Assembly (NCBI GenBank): GCA_963698565.1
Contig: CAVORH010000020.1
Location: forward strand, 62,001 to 126,000
Direction: 5' to 3'
DNA from: Sva-07 sp963698565
GTDB taxonomy: Bacteria > Actinomycetota > Acidimicrobiia > Acidimicrobiales > Ilumatobacteraceae
DNA length: 64,000 bases
Positions 44,517 to 53,633 of this stretch are shown piece by piece. The notes beneath the pieces were generated by a model, which was given only the letters and a program-made list of their open reading frames with translations, ran no database searches and was not told the DNA's origin. How positions within the stretch are numbered: position 1 is the first letter of the stretch; each line of letters begins with the position of its first letter. The position numbers and the translations under genes were made by a program.

Positions 44517-46085
44517 TCAGGAGCGGCGGAGGCGACGGCGGACGGCGTCGAGTTCGGGCACGCCGAGCGCGAAGAGCACCCCGAGGTAGACCACCACGCC
44601 GACCACCGCACCGACGACCAGCCGCACCACGGCATCGGTGCCGCTGTTGCCACCGACCTGCTGGGTGACCAGCCACACGGCTTCGGCCATCAGGACCGCA
44701 GCGAGGATCATCGGAGCGATGCTGGTGAGGATCGACCGGACCGAGAAGCCGGGCACCTTGTACCCGAGCACCTGCATCCCCCACAGCGACGAGATCACGT
44801 AGGCGAGTGCGAACGCGAGGCCGAGGCCGAGCACGCCGTAGCGATCGACGAGCACGAAGGCGAGCACGATGTTGATCAGGTTCTCCACCACGTTGATCTT
44901 GAACGGCGTCTTGGTGTCCTTGTGGGCGTAGAACCCGCGCAACACGAACATGTAGATCGAGAACGCGCCGAGCCCGAGGGCGAGGCCGGCGAGGGCGCGT
45001 TGGGCTGCGTCGGCGTCGGCGGCGTCGAACTCGCCGCGCTGCAGCAGCGCGCCGATGATCGGTTGTCGCAGCACGAAGATGCCGACGCCGGCGGGGATCG
45101 TGAACAGCGCCGTCATCCGGAGCCCGAGCGACGCCTGATCGACGAAACCGCTGCGGTCGCGACGCGCCACCGAGCGTGACATCTCCGGCTGGAACGTCGT
45201 GGCGATCGACACCGCCAGCAGTCCGTGCGGGAGGACGAAGAACGTGAACGCCGTGATGTATGCGCTCGCATCGCTCGAGCCGGGCGCGGCAAGGTTCCGG
45301 ACCACCAGGAGCGCGATCTGGTTCGCGACGACGAACCCGATCGTCCAGAACGACAGCGACAGCAGCTTGCGGACCGCCGGGTGCTTCAGGTCGAAGTTCG
45401 GTCGGAAGCGGAAGCCGGTGGCGAACATCGCCGGGACGAGCACCGCCGCCATCGAAGCGATGCCCACCGTGGCGCCGAGGCCGAGCGTCCAGCGCAGTCG
45501 GTCGTTCGACAGCACCTCTTCGAGCTGCCAATCGGCCGAGCCGGGATTCGGCAGTGACAGCAGGAAGGCGATGATGATCACGTTCGGCAGGATCGGTGCC
45601 CACGCGGCCGCGAAGAAGCGTCGGCGACTGTTCAAGAACGCGTTCGCGAGGCCGACCAGGCCGTAGAAGAGGATCTGGATCAGGAAGATCCGCGCCAGCG
45701 TGGTGCCGACCTCGCGGTACACGTCGGGATCGACCCCGTCGGAGATGTTGACCGAGTAGAGCCCGAAGATCAGCGGGGCGGCGACGACGGCGACCACGGT
45801 CAGGAGGCCCATCAGCGCGACCGACACGGTGAGGACGACGTTGGTGGCGTCGTCGTCGTCGGTCTCGACGAAGGTGGAGAACAGCGGGACCAGCGTCGCC
45901 GACAGCAGCCCACCGAGGAGGAGGTCGTAGACGATGTTCGGGGTCTCGTTGGCGATCAGGTAGGCATCCGACAGCGCGCTCTGGCCGATCACGTAGAGCA
46001 GCACCGTCAACCGGAGGAACCCGGTGATGCGGGAGAGGGCCGTGCCGCTGGCAACGACGACGTTGCTCCGCAGCAGTCCACTCAT
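44517..46085 (-). CDS. murJ: Lipid II flippase MurJ (MviN)
   Basis: 522-residue membrane protein with 14 hydrophobic helices. MSGLLRSNVVVASGTALSRI TGF is the family opening (the later of two starts), followed by SDAYLIANETPNIVYDLLLGG. Flips the peptidoglycan precursor lipid II across the membrane. Here it lacks the pseudokinase tail found in mycobacterial MviN. A methyltransferase gene lies upstream on the same strand, ending in a palindrome. Confidence 0.95.
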   Translation of the reverse strand: MSGLLRSNVVVASGTALSRITGFLRLTVLLYVIGQSALSDAYLIANETPNIVYDLLLGGLLSATLVPLFSTFVETDDDDATNVVLTVSVALMGLLTVVAVVAAPLIFGLYSVNISDGVDPDVYREVGTTLARIFLIQILFYGLVGLANAFLNSRRRFFAAAWAPILPNVIIIAFLLSLPNPGSADWQLEEVLSNDRLRWTLGLGATVGIASMAAVLVPAMFATGFRFRPNFDLKHPAVRKLLSLSFWTIGFVVANQIALLVVRNLAAPGSSDASAYITAFTFFVLPHGLLAVSIATTFQPEMSRSVARRDRSGFVDQASLGLRMTALFTIPAGVGIFVLRQPIIGALLQRGEFDAADADAAQRALAGLALGLGAFSIYMFVLRGFYAHKDTKTPFKINVVENLINIVLAFVLVDRYGVLGLGLAFALAYVISSLWGMQVLGYKVPGFSVRSILTSIAPMILAAVLMAEAVWLVTQQVGGNSGTDAVVRLVVGAVVGVVVYLGVLFALGVPELDAVRRRLRRS

Positions 46086-46129
46086 CCGAGCGAACGCTAG
46101 TGCTGACGCGCCCACCCGGCCGGTGCATC

Positions 46130-46162
46130 TGTGACGCCAGGGGTCAGACCCCCGGCGTCACA
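46130..46162. repeat. 33-bp palindrome, repeat family A copy 3 (contains a stop codon)
   Basis: Arms TGTGACGCC and GGCGTCACA around GGGGTCAGACCCC, one mismatch. Relative to the copy at 6128-6160 both arms change together (TTAC/GTAA to TGAC/GTCA), keeping the pair. On the minus strand its centre supplies the TGA of the methyltransferase gene. Confidence 0.8.
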
Positions 46163-46893
46163 GTCCACACGAGGAGGGGGTGGCGGTTGCGGCGCAGGCG
46201 GGGGCGGTCGGGGTCGGGGAGGGCCCGCAACTCGGCGATCACCGGTTCGACGACGCTGGTCCACGTTGCGTCGTCGACGTCGAAGAGCGAGGAGTAGATG
46301 CGTTGCTCGATGGCGTCGGCCTCGTCGGAGGGGGCGGTCTCGAACTCGTCCCATGTCGTGAAGCCCCGGTGGGTGAGGTCGAGATGGGGGTGGCTCGACG
46401 CAACCACGGTGTTGTGATCGAGACGCATCCGGCGCAGCGGGGCGAGGCCGTCGATGATGGGCGCGATCTCGTCGTCGGGGCTGTAGACGCGGTCGGAGGT
46501 GATGGCGGTGACCCGACCACCGGGGCGAACGACCCGGGCCGCCTCGGCGAGGGTGATCGGGGGATCGTGGACGAGGTGGAGCACCCACACGAAGTAGGCC
46601 GTGTCGAGCGAGTGGTCAGCGAACGGCAGTCGATCCACATCGGCGACGGCCACCCGCTCACCGATCCGGCCCACGGCGCGTCGCATCATGGCGGTGCTCA
46701 GGTCGACACCGACGACGTCGATGCCGTGTCGCTGCAAGCCGTTGGCGATCACGCCGGTGCCGATCCCCAACTCCACCGTGCGGGGGCCGACGATCCACGG
46801 AGCGAGCGAGTCGGCGAAGCGGTCGCCTCGCCGTTCTCCGCCACGGGTCTCGTCGTAGATCGAGGCGACACGGTCGAACGACGTTCCGGGCAT
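46144..46893 (-). CDS. Class I SAM-dependent methyltransferase
   Basis: 249 residues from MPGTSFDRVASIYDETRGGE. Motif I VELGIGTGVIANGLQRHG and the following VVGVDLSTAMMRRA are clear, with LPFADHSLDTAYFVWVLHLV and VVRPGGRVTAITSD. Substrate unknown; the pattern resembles small-molecule methyltransferases of the UbiE/type-11 kind. The last codons (VTPGV-stop) are encoded by the palindrome at 46130-46162, so the C-terminus was probably set by that element. Confidence 0.88.
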   Translation of the reverse strand: MPGTSFDRVASIYDETRGGERRGDRFADSLAPWIVGPRTVELGIGTGVIANGLQRHGIDVVGVDLSTAMMRRAVGRIGERVAVADVDRLPFADHSLDTAYFVWVLHLVHDPPITLAEAARVVRPGGRVTAITSDRVYSPDDEIAPIIDGLAPLRRMRLDHNTVVASSHPHLDLTHRGFTTWDEFETAPSDEADAIEQRIYSSLFDVDDATWTSVVEPVIAELRALPDPDRPRLRRNRHPLLVWTVTPGV

Positions 46894-46955
46894 GGGCGCC
46901 ACCGTACGACACCCCAATTGACCCGCGGGTCAAGACGCCGGGTAGCGTCGTCGGC

Positions 46956-47861
46956 ATGACGACCACGGATGCCGGGGCGCCCGGTAGCACCACCAACCGC
47001 TTCGAGAGTGTGCAGTCGGTGCGCGACGCCCTGCGCGACGTCAACTATCTCGCCGACGAGGGCATCGCCGGCGTCGCCTACCTCGCTGACCGCCTGCAGA
47101 AGCCGGTCCTCGTCGAAGGCCCGGCCGGCACGGGCAAGACCCAGCTGGCGAAGTCGATCGCCGAGATCACCGATGCCCGCCTCATTCGCCTGCAGTGCTA
47201 CGAGGGACTCGACGAGAGCAAAGCCCTCTACGAGTGGAACTACAAGAAGCAGCTCCTGCGCATCCAGACCGAGCGTGGCGACAACTCCGAGGACTGGACC
47301 GAGATCAAGGACGACATCTTCTCCGACGAGTTCCTGCTCACCCGTCCGCTGCTCGAAGCGATCACTGCGACCGACCCGGTCGTGCTGCTGATCGACGAGG
47401 TCGATCGCGTCGAGGTCGAAACCGAGGCACTGCTGCTCGAGATCCTCTCCGACTACCAGGTGTCGATCCCCGAGTTGGGCACGATCACCGCCACGCAGAT
47501 CCCGCTGGTGTTCCTCACCTCGAACAACACCCGCGAGCTGTCCGAGGCGCTGAAGCGCCGGTGTCTGTACCTCCACGTCGACTACCCGCAGCTCGAGCGC
47601 GAGAAGGAGATCGTGCTCGCCAAGGTGCCCGACATCACCGAGCACCTCGCCGACCAGGTCGCTCGCATCGTGCGCTCGATCCGCCAGCTCGACCTCAAGA
47701 AGGCACCGAGCGTGTCGGAGACGCTCGACTGGGCGCGCACGCTGATGCTCCTGAACATCGACAACATCGACGAGCAGACTGCGAAGGACACGCTCAACGT
47801 GCTGCTGAAGTACCAGACCGACATCGCCAAGGCGGCGAAGGAACTGTCCGTCGACGAGTGA
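46956..47861 (+). CDS. MoxR-family AAA ATPase
   Basis: 301 residues. Walker A is GPAGTGKTQLAK, Walker B VVLLIDEVDRVE, and the MoxR hallmarks LQCYEGLDESKALYEWNY and FLTSNNTRELSEALKRRCLY are present. It acts as a chaperone-like ATPase, probably with the VWA protein encoded 15 bases downstream, as in CoxD/CoxE-type pairs that insert metal cofactors or remodel enzymes. The client enzyme is not in the window. Confidence 0.93.
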   Translation: MTTTDAGAPGSTTNRFESVQSVRDALRDVNYLADEGIAGVAYLADRLQKPVLVEGPAGTGKTQLAKSIAEITDARLIRLQCYEGLDESKALYEWNYKKQLLRIQTERGDNSEDWTEIKDDIFSDEFLLTRPLLEAITATDPVVLLIDEVDRVEVETEALLLEILSDYQVSIPELGTITATQIPLVFLTSNNTRELSEALKRRCLYLHVDYPQLEREKEIVLAKVPDITEHLADQVARIVRSIRQLDLKKAPSVSETLDWARTLMLLNIDNIDEQTAKDTLNVLLKYQTDIAKAAKELSVDE

Positions 47862-47876
47862 TCGTCTGACCGTCTG

Positions 47877-49316
47877 ATGCTCGATCTCCTCAACGGCTTC
47901 GTCGTCGAACTCCGCAACGCCGGGCTGCCCGTCAGCCTGACGGAGAACCTCGATGCGATGGAGGCCGTCCAGCACATCCCGATCGAGGATCGTGAGGCGT
48001 TCAAGTACGCACTCGGTGCCACGCTGATCAAGAACCACGCCCACTGGCGCAGCTTCGAGACCGTGTTCGAGGTGTACTTCAGCCTGCGCGGTCCCGAGTA
48101 CAAGCTGGTCGAGGGCGGCGACGACGACACCGACATCGACGAGCTCTGGCGCGAGCTGCAGGAGCAGCAGAAGCAGGAGGGCCAGGGCGGAGCGGGTGGG
48201 CTCGACAGCCTGACCCCCGAGGAGATCGCCCAGATGCTGATGTCGGCGCTGATGAACGGCGACCAGGGCGTGATGCGGGCGATGGCCAAGCAGGCGGTTC
48301 AGCGATTCGCCGGCATGGAGCCGGGCCGCCCGGTCGGCGGTACCTACTACCTCTACCGAACCCTGAGAAACCTCGACCTCGACGGCATGCTCGAGAAGAT
48401 GATGGACCAGGCCCGTCAGGACGCCGACGGCGATCTGACGCCGCTGGAGGAACGCCTCGAGAAGGAGGAGTTCGAAGACCGGATCGAGAAGTTCAAGGGC
48501 GAGATCGAAGCCGAGATCAGGCGTCGGCTGGTCGCCGACCGCGGCGCCGAAGCGATGGCCAAGACGCTCCGCAAGCCGCTGCCCGAGGATGTCGAGTTCA
48601 TGCACGCGTCGCGTGACGAGATGCAGGCGCTCAAGAAGTCGCTGTATCCGCTGACCCGCAAGCTCGCTGCCCGCCTGGCTCGCAAGCGTCGCCACGGTCG
48701 CAAGGGGCCGCTCGACTTCCGCAACACGGTGCGCCACTCGCTCAGCTACGGCGGGGTGCCGGCGGAGCCGAAGTTCAAGTACCCCCGCCCGGCGAAGCCC
48801 GAGCTGGTCGTCGTCGCCGACATCTCCGGCTCGGTCGCTGCGTTCGCCCGCTTCACCCTGATGCTCGTGTATGCGATCCAGAACCAGTTCTCGAAGGTTC
48901 GCTCGTTCGTGTTCATCGACGGGATCGACGAGGTCACCGACTACTTCCGGGCGACCGAGGACATCACCGAGGCGATCCATCGGGTGAACACCGAGGCCGA
49001 CGTGGTCTGGGTCGACGGCCACTCCGACTACGGGCACGCCTTCGAGGTGTTCTGGGAGCGCTACGGCAAGGACATCGGCCCGAAGTCGACCGTGTTGCTG
49101 CTGGGCGACGCCCGGAACAACTACCACGCCAGCCAGGCATGGGTCGTCAAGGAGATCGCCCAGAAGGCTCGCCACGTCTACTGGCTGAACCCCGAGCCGC
49201 GCAGCTACTGGAACACCGGCGACTCGATCGTCGGCGAGTACGGAACCCACACCGACGGTGTCTACGAGTGTCGCAACCTGCGCCAGCTCGAAGCCTTCGT
49301 CGAGAAGCTCGCCTGA
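47877..49316 (+). CDS. VWA domain protein, CoxE-like
   Basis: 479 residues with a long acidic and charged helical region (about 70-230) and a C-terminal von Willebrand factor A fold with the metal site DISGSVAAFARF and later LLGDARNNYHA. The sequence RHGRKGPLDFRNTVRHSLSY precedes the VWA part, as in CoxE proteins. Partner of the MoxR ATPase just upstream; together they may activate a metalloenzyme encoded elsewhere. Confidence 0.9.
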   Translation: MLDLLNGFVVELRNAGLPVSLTENLDAMEAVQHIPIEDREAFKYALGATLIKNHAHWRSFETVFEVYFSLRGPEYKLVEGGDDDTDIDELWRELQEQQKQEGQGGAGGLDSLTPEEIAQMLMSALMNGDQGVMRAMAKQAVQRFAGMEPGRPVGGTYYLYRTLRNLDLDGMLEKMMDQARQDADGDLTPLEERLEKEEFEDRIEKFKGEIEAEIRRRLVADRGAEAMAKTLRKPLPEDVEFMHASRDEMQALKKSLYPLTRKLAARLARKRRHGRKGPLDFRNTVRHSLSYGGVPAEPKFKYPRPAKPELVVVADISGSVAAFARFTLMLVYAIQNQFSKVRSFVFIDGIDEVTDYFRATEDITEAIHRVNTEADVVWVDGHSDYGHAFEVFWERYGKDIGPKSTVLLLGDARNNYHASQAWVVKEIAQKARHVYWLNPEPRSYWNTGDSIVGEYGTHTDGVYECRNLRQLEAFVEKLA

Positions 49317-49323
49317 TCGGCGC

Positions 49324-51045
49324 TCAGGGCGCAGCGACCACGAGGTCGTCGAACGACGACGTGATCGGGCCGTTGCTGGCCGAACTCGACAGGTAGGCGT
49401 ACACGCCGATAGCGCCTGCGGCCTGCAGCGCGGGCGTGTTGTCGGTGGTCTGCACCAGCCATCCCGACGGTTCGGCGGTATCGGCGGGCCAGAGCTTCGC
49501 TCGTAGCGTGGTCGGTACGGCGCCGACCGCTTGGACCCGAACGCGCAGTTGCTGCCCGGGCTCGGCCACGAGACCGGGTACGAGGACCTCACCAGCGATC
49601 GTGGGCGAGGTGCCGCGGTCGAGTCGGAGCGAGACCCGTCCGTCGGACCTCGTGCGGACCACCGTGCGGTAGTCGGACGCGCCGGGAACCGCTCGGGCGA
49701 TCACGGAGAGGTACAGCCCGCTCCCGGTGGCCGGTTTGTCGTTCGACACGGTCACCTGGAGGTCGGTGTCGATCGCCGGGGTGGCGGTGAGCAATGCGAG
49801 TCGCGACGTGCCTGCAGCGGTTGCGAAGCGGCCGACCGACCCGTCGACGGAGAACGAACCCGCTGGTGACGTGGACCAAGGTCCGCCGAAGTCGGACACA
49901 CCCCAGCCCGACGAGACCGTGCGCTCGAACGTGTCGAGCTCGCGCGATACCGGCGTCGGCAGGGTGGTGGTGCTGCTGCTGGTCGTGGTCGAGGTGCTGG
50001 TGCTCGTGCTGGTCGGATCGGGTGGGATCGGGCCGGCGGTCAGGGTGAACGAGTCGGTGAAGCCGGCGCCCGAGGTCGGCACGAAGTCGGCCGTGAGGCG
50101 GGCGTCGGTCGCCCGGATGTCGAGGAATCCGTACGAAGCCCGTGAGTTGCTGCCCGACCAGGCTGCGAAGTAGCCCGCCTCGGAATCGGCGCCGCTGACC
50201 GGACGCAGCGCGATTCCACCGGTGCCGACCGTGGCGAACACGGTGCCGGCTCCGGCGACGAAGTCGCCGTCGCTGTCGACGACGCAGTCGGCATCGAAGG
50301 TGAACGCGGGCACTCGCGCGCACCCGCTGACGCCGGCGCGGAGCTGGTGGGTGCGGGCGTAGTTGTGGTCGTGCCCGTGCAGCACCAGGTCGACCCGCTT
50401 GGCGATCAGCAGGTCGTAGAAGTCTGCCGACGCGCCCGGACAGCCGTTCGCGCCGACGGTCAGGCACGGGTAGTGGGACGTCACCACGATCCACGTGGCC
50501 CCAGCGGCGCGTCCGTCGTCGATCGCCGCGGCCAACCAGTTGTAGTGGGCGTCACCCTGGCGGTACTCCCAGCGAGTGCCCTCGAAGGTCAGGTTCGGGC
50601 TCGTCTGGATCACGCGAACGAGCGGCGCGTTCTTCGGGAAGTCCATCACGTACTCACGGCCGTACACGCCGGTGATGCCCGGGATCTGGTTCGGCAGGCA
50701 GGCTCCGAAGTCGTTGATCGCGCCGTCCGGAACATCGTCGCTCTCGTGGTTGCCCGAGATCAGCTGAAAGGGGAACCCGTCGCCGACGCGGCCCTTGACG
50801 AAGTTGCACCAATCCGACTCGGTGGCGACATTGCCGTACGACAGGTCGCCGAGCGCGAGGTGGGCGTCGGGAGCTCGGCGGGTCACCTCGTCGAGCACGG
50901 TGACCGTCGCCGGTTGGACGCCGTAGTCACCTGCAGCGGTGAGATGCACCTCGGTGGCGGCGTCTCCCTGCGATGTCACGGCGACGGCCGCAACGGCACA
51001 GACACCGGCCACGATCGTCGTGATCCGTCTGGACACTTTCCGCAT
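49324..51045 (-). CDS. Secreted metallophosphoesterase
   Basis: 573 residues. A Sec signal peptide (MRKVSRRITTIVAGVCAV...) is followed by a purple-acid-phosphatase-like domain: AAGDYG, LALGDLSYG, ISGNHESDD, VVTSHYPCL and LHGHDHNYART hold the metal ligands. A Thr/Ser linker at about residues 345-380 leads to a C-terminal beta domain (about 380-573; FERTVSSGWGVSDFGGPW) that resembles carbohydrate-binding or concanavalin-like modules. It likely hydrolyses phosphate esters outside the cell. It lies 8 bases from the converging VWA gene. Confidence 0.9.
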   Translation of the reverse strand: MRKVSRRITTIVAGVCAVAAVAVTSQGDAATEVHLTAAGDYGVQPATVTVLDEVTRRAPDAHLALGDLSYGNVATESDWCNFVKGRVGDGFPFQLISGNHESDDVPDGAINDFGACLPNQIPGITGVYGREYVMDFPKNAPLVRVIQTSPNLTFEGTRWEYRQGDAHYNWLAAAIDDGRAAGATWIVVTSHYPCLTVGANGCPGASADFYDLLIAKRVDLVLHGHDHNYARTHQLRAGVSGCARVPAFTFDADCVVDSDGDFVAGAGTVFATVGTGGIALRPVSGADSEAGYFAAWSGSNSRASYGFLDIRATDARLTADFVPTSGAGFTDSFTLTAGPIPPDPTSTSTSTSTTTSSSTTTLPTPVSRELDTFERTVSSGWGVSDFGGPWSTSPAGSFSVDGSVGRFATAAGTSRLALLTATPAIDTDLQVTVSNDKPATGSGLYLSVIARAVPGASDYRTVVRTRSDGRVSLRLDRGTSPTIAGEVLVPGLVAEPGQQLRVRVQAVGAVPTTLRAKLWPADTAEPSGWLVQTTDNTPALQAAGAIGVYAYLSSSASNGPITSSFDDLVVAAP

Positions 51046-51207
51046 GTTCTGCCCCCGCTCGCTCTCGCCGAACGTATCAAGAAGTCGTCGAGGTGGGAAG
51101 ACGTGACTCGGCAGTCGTGAGTTTCGTGTTTCGTGCGGGACCGATCGGCGTCGCGCCGCTCGCCGACTCCCTAGAGTCTTCACGCATGGCCGACTCACCA
51201 CGGATGG

Positions 51208-51684
51208 ATGCACCATCCGACCTACCAGGGCTCGTCGACCTGCTGGTCGCCCGGACTGTCGGCCTCCGATTCGGCAACGGCGCTGGTGGTCGGTCGCGGA
51301 TCCGGACCCGTTGCTCGCCTGTTGGCGCAACGCGGCGTCGAGGTCGAGGTGGTGTGCGGCGACTGGCCGTCGATCCAGTTGCCGCGGCGCTTCGCCGTCG
51401 TGGTCGTCGAGTCACCGGTGACCTCGCTGTCGCACGCCGCCGAGGTGCATTGCGGGGTGCAGCACACGCTTCCGAGCGGCTTCGTCGTCGTGCTCGCCGA
51501 CGAGGACGAGGCTGGTGTCGACCAGGCGCGCTTCGAGCTGACGCGAGTTGCGAGCGCCTCGGTGGAAGGGGCGAGCGTGGAGGTGTTGCAGCGGTCCGCT
51601 CGTCGAACGGTGCACGACCTCGTCTTCGAAGCTCGCTCGCGGTCTGCCACGGATCACGGCGCCGGAGCTGGCGCGGTCGCCTGA
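51208..51684 (+). CDS. Possible SAM-binding-like protein, frame uncertain
   Basis: 158 residues, codon use like that of real genes here from about 51280 to 51645. TALVVGRGSGPVARLLAQRG looks like a Rossmann motif, but no full methyltransferase follows. The first 20 residues are odd (MHHPTYQGSSTCWSPGLSAS), and a competing ATG at 51186 in another frame reads MADSPRMDAPSDLPGLVDLL, which looks more protein-like, so a frameshift near 51260 is possible. Function unknown. Confidence 0.45.
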   Translation: MHHPTYQGSSTCWSPGLSASDSATALVVGRGSGPVARLLAQRGVEVEVVCGDWPSIQLPRRFAVVVVESPVTSLSHAAEVHCGVQHTLPSGFVVVLADEDEAGVDQARFELTRVASASVEGASVEVLQRSARRTVHDLVFEARSRSATDHGAGAGAVA

Positions 51685-52010
51685 ACGGAGAACGACCGCC
51701 GCTGGTCGTCGACACTCGCACGGCGACCGATCGTCACCGGTTCGGCGTGATCCCGGGAGCGGTGCACGTACCCCGCACCGTGGTCGAGTGGCATCTCGAT
51801 CCGGCGAACGGGTATCGCCATCCCGACGTCGAGTCGTTCGACCAGCCGCTGGTGCTCGTGTGCAACGGCGGCTACAGCTCGTCGTTGGCCGCAGCGAGTC
51901 TGCTCGATCTCGGCTTCACCGATGTCGCCGACCTCGTCGGTGGCCACCGAGCGTGGGTTGCCGCCGGCCTGCCCGTGGTGGCTCCCGACCACTCCCACCT
52001 CGACCTCTGA
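51681..52010 (+). CDS. Rhodanese-domain protein with disturbed 5' end
   Basis: A single rhodanese domain: PLVVDTRTATDRHRFGVIPG, VHVPRTVVEWHLDP, and the active-site loop VCNGGYSSSLAAA with the catalytic Cys, then VGGHRAWVAAGLPV. There is no usual start codon just before it in this frame. The expected leader, LPRITAPELAR, appears upstream in another frame (about 51650-51672), so a one-base change near 51675 would join them. Sulfur transfer or thiol redox is the family role. Confidence 0.6.
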   Translation: MNGERPPLVVDTRTATDRHRFGVIPGAVHVPRTVVEWHLDPANGYRHPDVESFDQPLVLVCNGGYSSSLAAASLLDLGFTDVADLVGGHRAWVAAGLPVVAPDHSHLDL

Positions 52011-52042
52011 CCGACCTCTCGAGCGCGACCTCTGGCCAGAAG

Positions 52043-52099
52043 CCGAAATCTGCCCGGAATCGGTCGCTCAGCGTCCCGATCGCGGCATTTTTCGGGGTT
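52043..52099. repeat. Inverted repeat between rhodanese and guaB, repeat family B copy 2
   Basis: Arms CCGAAATCTGCC (52043-52054) and GGCATTTTTCGGGGTT (52084-52099). These are the reverse complement of the arms at 24155-24215, with an unrelated loop. Lies between convergent genes, so a terminator role is likely. Confidence 0.7.
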
Positions 52100-52115
52100 G
52101 GTCGTTGGTGGCCGG

Positions 52116-53633
52116 TCAGGAGCGTTGGTAGTTGGGGGCTTCCTTGGTGATGGTGACGTCGTGCGGATGGCTCTCCTCGCGGCCGGCGGTCGTGACGCGC
52201 ATCAGGCGGGCGCCGCGGAGCGCGTCGAGCGTGGCGGCACCCGCATAACCCATGCCGGATCGCAGGCCGCCGACGAGCTGGTAGGCGACGTCGCCGAGCG
52301 GCCCGGCGTAGGGCACCCGACCCTCGATCCCCTCCGGCACGAGCTTGTTCGACCCCGCACCGACCGCCGTCGACCCGCCCGACGACTGGCCCGTGGCGTA
52401 GCGGTCCTGGCTGTCGCCGGTCATCGCTCCCATCGAGCCCATCCCGCGGTAGCTCTTGTACCGGCGACCCTCGAACAGCTCCATCTCGCCAGGGCTCTCC
52501 TCGGTGCCGGCCAGCAACGAGCCGAGCATCACGGTCGACGCGCCGGCGACGATCGCCTTGACGATGTCGCCGGAGAACGTGATGCCGCCGTCGGCGATGA
52601 TCGGAACGCCAAGCTCGCGGCCGCGCTTCGCTGCGAACCAGATCGCCGACAGCTGCGGCATTCCTGCTCCGGACACGACACGGGTGGTGCAGATCGACCC
52701 CGCGCCGACGCCGACCTTGACCGCGTCGGCTCCCGCGACGACGAGCGCCTCGACGCCCTCCTCGGTGACGACGTTGCCGGCGGTGACGGCCAGGTCGGGC
52801 CACGACCCCTTGATCCGTTGGATCGCCTTGACGACGTTGGCCGAGTGACCGTGCGCCGTGTCGATCGACACGGCGTCGACGCCCATGGCCACGAGCGCCT
52901 CGACCCGTTCTTCGACGTCGGCACCCACGCCGACCGCTGCGGCGCAACGCAGGCGACCACGGGCGTCGCGTGAGGCATTCGGGAAGTCGAGCCGCTTCTG
53001 GATGTCCTTCACCGTGATCAGCCCGGCGAGGCGACCGTCGGCATCGACGAGCGGCAGCTTCTCGATGCGGTGCTGCTGGAGAACGGCCTTGGCCTGGTCG
53101 AGCGACGTGCCGACCTCGGCGGTGACCAGCCCGTCGGCGGTCATGAAGTCGGTGACCGGTCGCTCGAAGTCGGCGCCCTCGCAGAAGCGGATGTCGCGGT
53201 TGGTGAGGATGCCCACGAGGCGACCGTCGGGATCGGTGATCGGCACCCCGGAGAACTTGAACCGGTGCATCAGGTCCTCGGCCTCGTGGAGGAGGGCGGT
53301 TGGCGGCAGCGTGACCGGGTCGGTGATCATGCCCGACTGGGAGCGCTTCACCTTCTGCACCTCGGCCGCCTGGTCGGCGATCGACATGTTGCGGTGGATC
53401 ACGCCGATGCCGCCGTGGCGGGCCATCGCCACCGCCATGCGGCCCTCGGTGACCTTGTCCATCGCGGCGGAGACCAGCGGCACCGCCAACTCGATCTCGG
53501 CGGCGAACGTCGCAGAAGTGTCGACGGCGTCGGGGAGGGTCTCGGAGTAGCCGGGAACGACGACGACGTCGTCGAACGTGAGCGCCTCGAACCGGTCGAA
53601 GAACTCGTCGTTGGGGTTGGTGCGGTCGTTCAT
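52116..53633 (-). CDS. guaB: IMP dehydrogenase
   Basis: Converts IMP to XMP, the committed step to GMP. 505 residues from MNDRTNPNDEFFDRFEALTF: TIM-barrel with an inserted CBS pair (about 95-210), phosphate-binding GGITFSGDIVKAI, the catalytic cysteine in GVGAGSICTTRVV and the mobile flap SYRGMGSMGAM. Last gene of the pur operon, its start overlapping the purN stop (ATGA), which ties GMP synthesis to IMP synthesis. Confidence 0.95.
   Translation of the reverse strand: MNDRTNPNDEFFDRFEALTFDDVVVVPGYSETLPDAVDTSATFAAEIELAVPLVSAAMDKVTEGRMAVAMARHGGIGVIHRNMSIADQAAEVQKVKRSQSGMITDPVTLPPTALLHEAEDLMHRFKFSGVPITDPDGRLVGILTNRDIRFCEGADFERPVTDFMTADGLVTAEVGTSLDQAKAVLQQHRIEKLPLVDADGRLAGLITVKDIQKRLDFPNASRDARGRLRCAAAVGVGADVEERVEALVAMGVDAVSIDTAHGHSANVVKAIQRIKGSWPDLAVTAGNVVTEEGVEALVVAGADAVKVGVGAGSICTTRVVSGAGMPQLSAIWFAAKRGRELGVPIIADGGITFSGDIVKAIVAGASTVMLGSLLAGTEESPGEMELFEGRRYKSYRGMGSMGAMTGDSQDRYATGQSSGGSTAVGAGSNKLVPEGIEGRVPYAGPLGDVAYQLVGGLRSGMGYAGAATLDALRGARLMRVTTAGREESHPHDVTITKEAPNYQRS

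Noticed and set aside
40861..46128. A 1755-codon open frame on the minus strand
   Set aside because: It runs antisense through obg and proB and out of frame through most of murJ; only its last 393 codons (dGTPase-like) show family motifs. GC-rich DNA gives long false frames.
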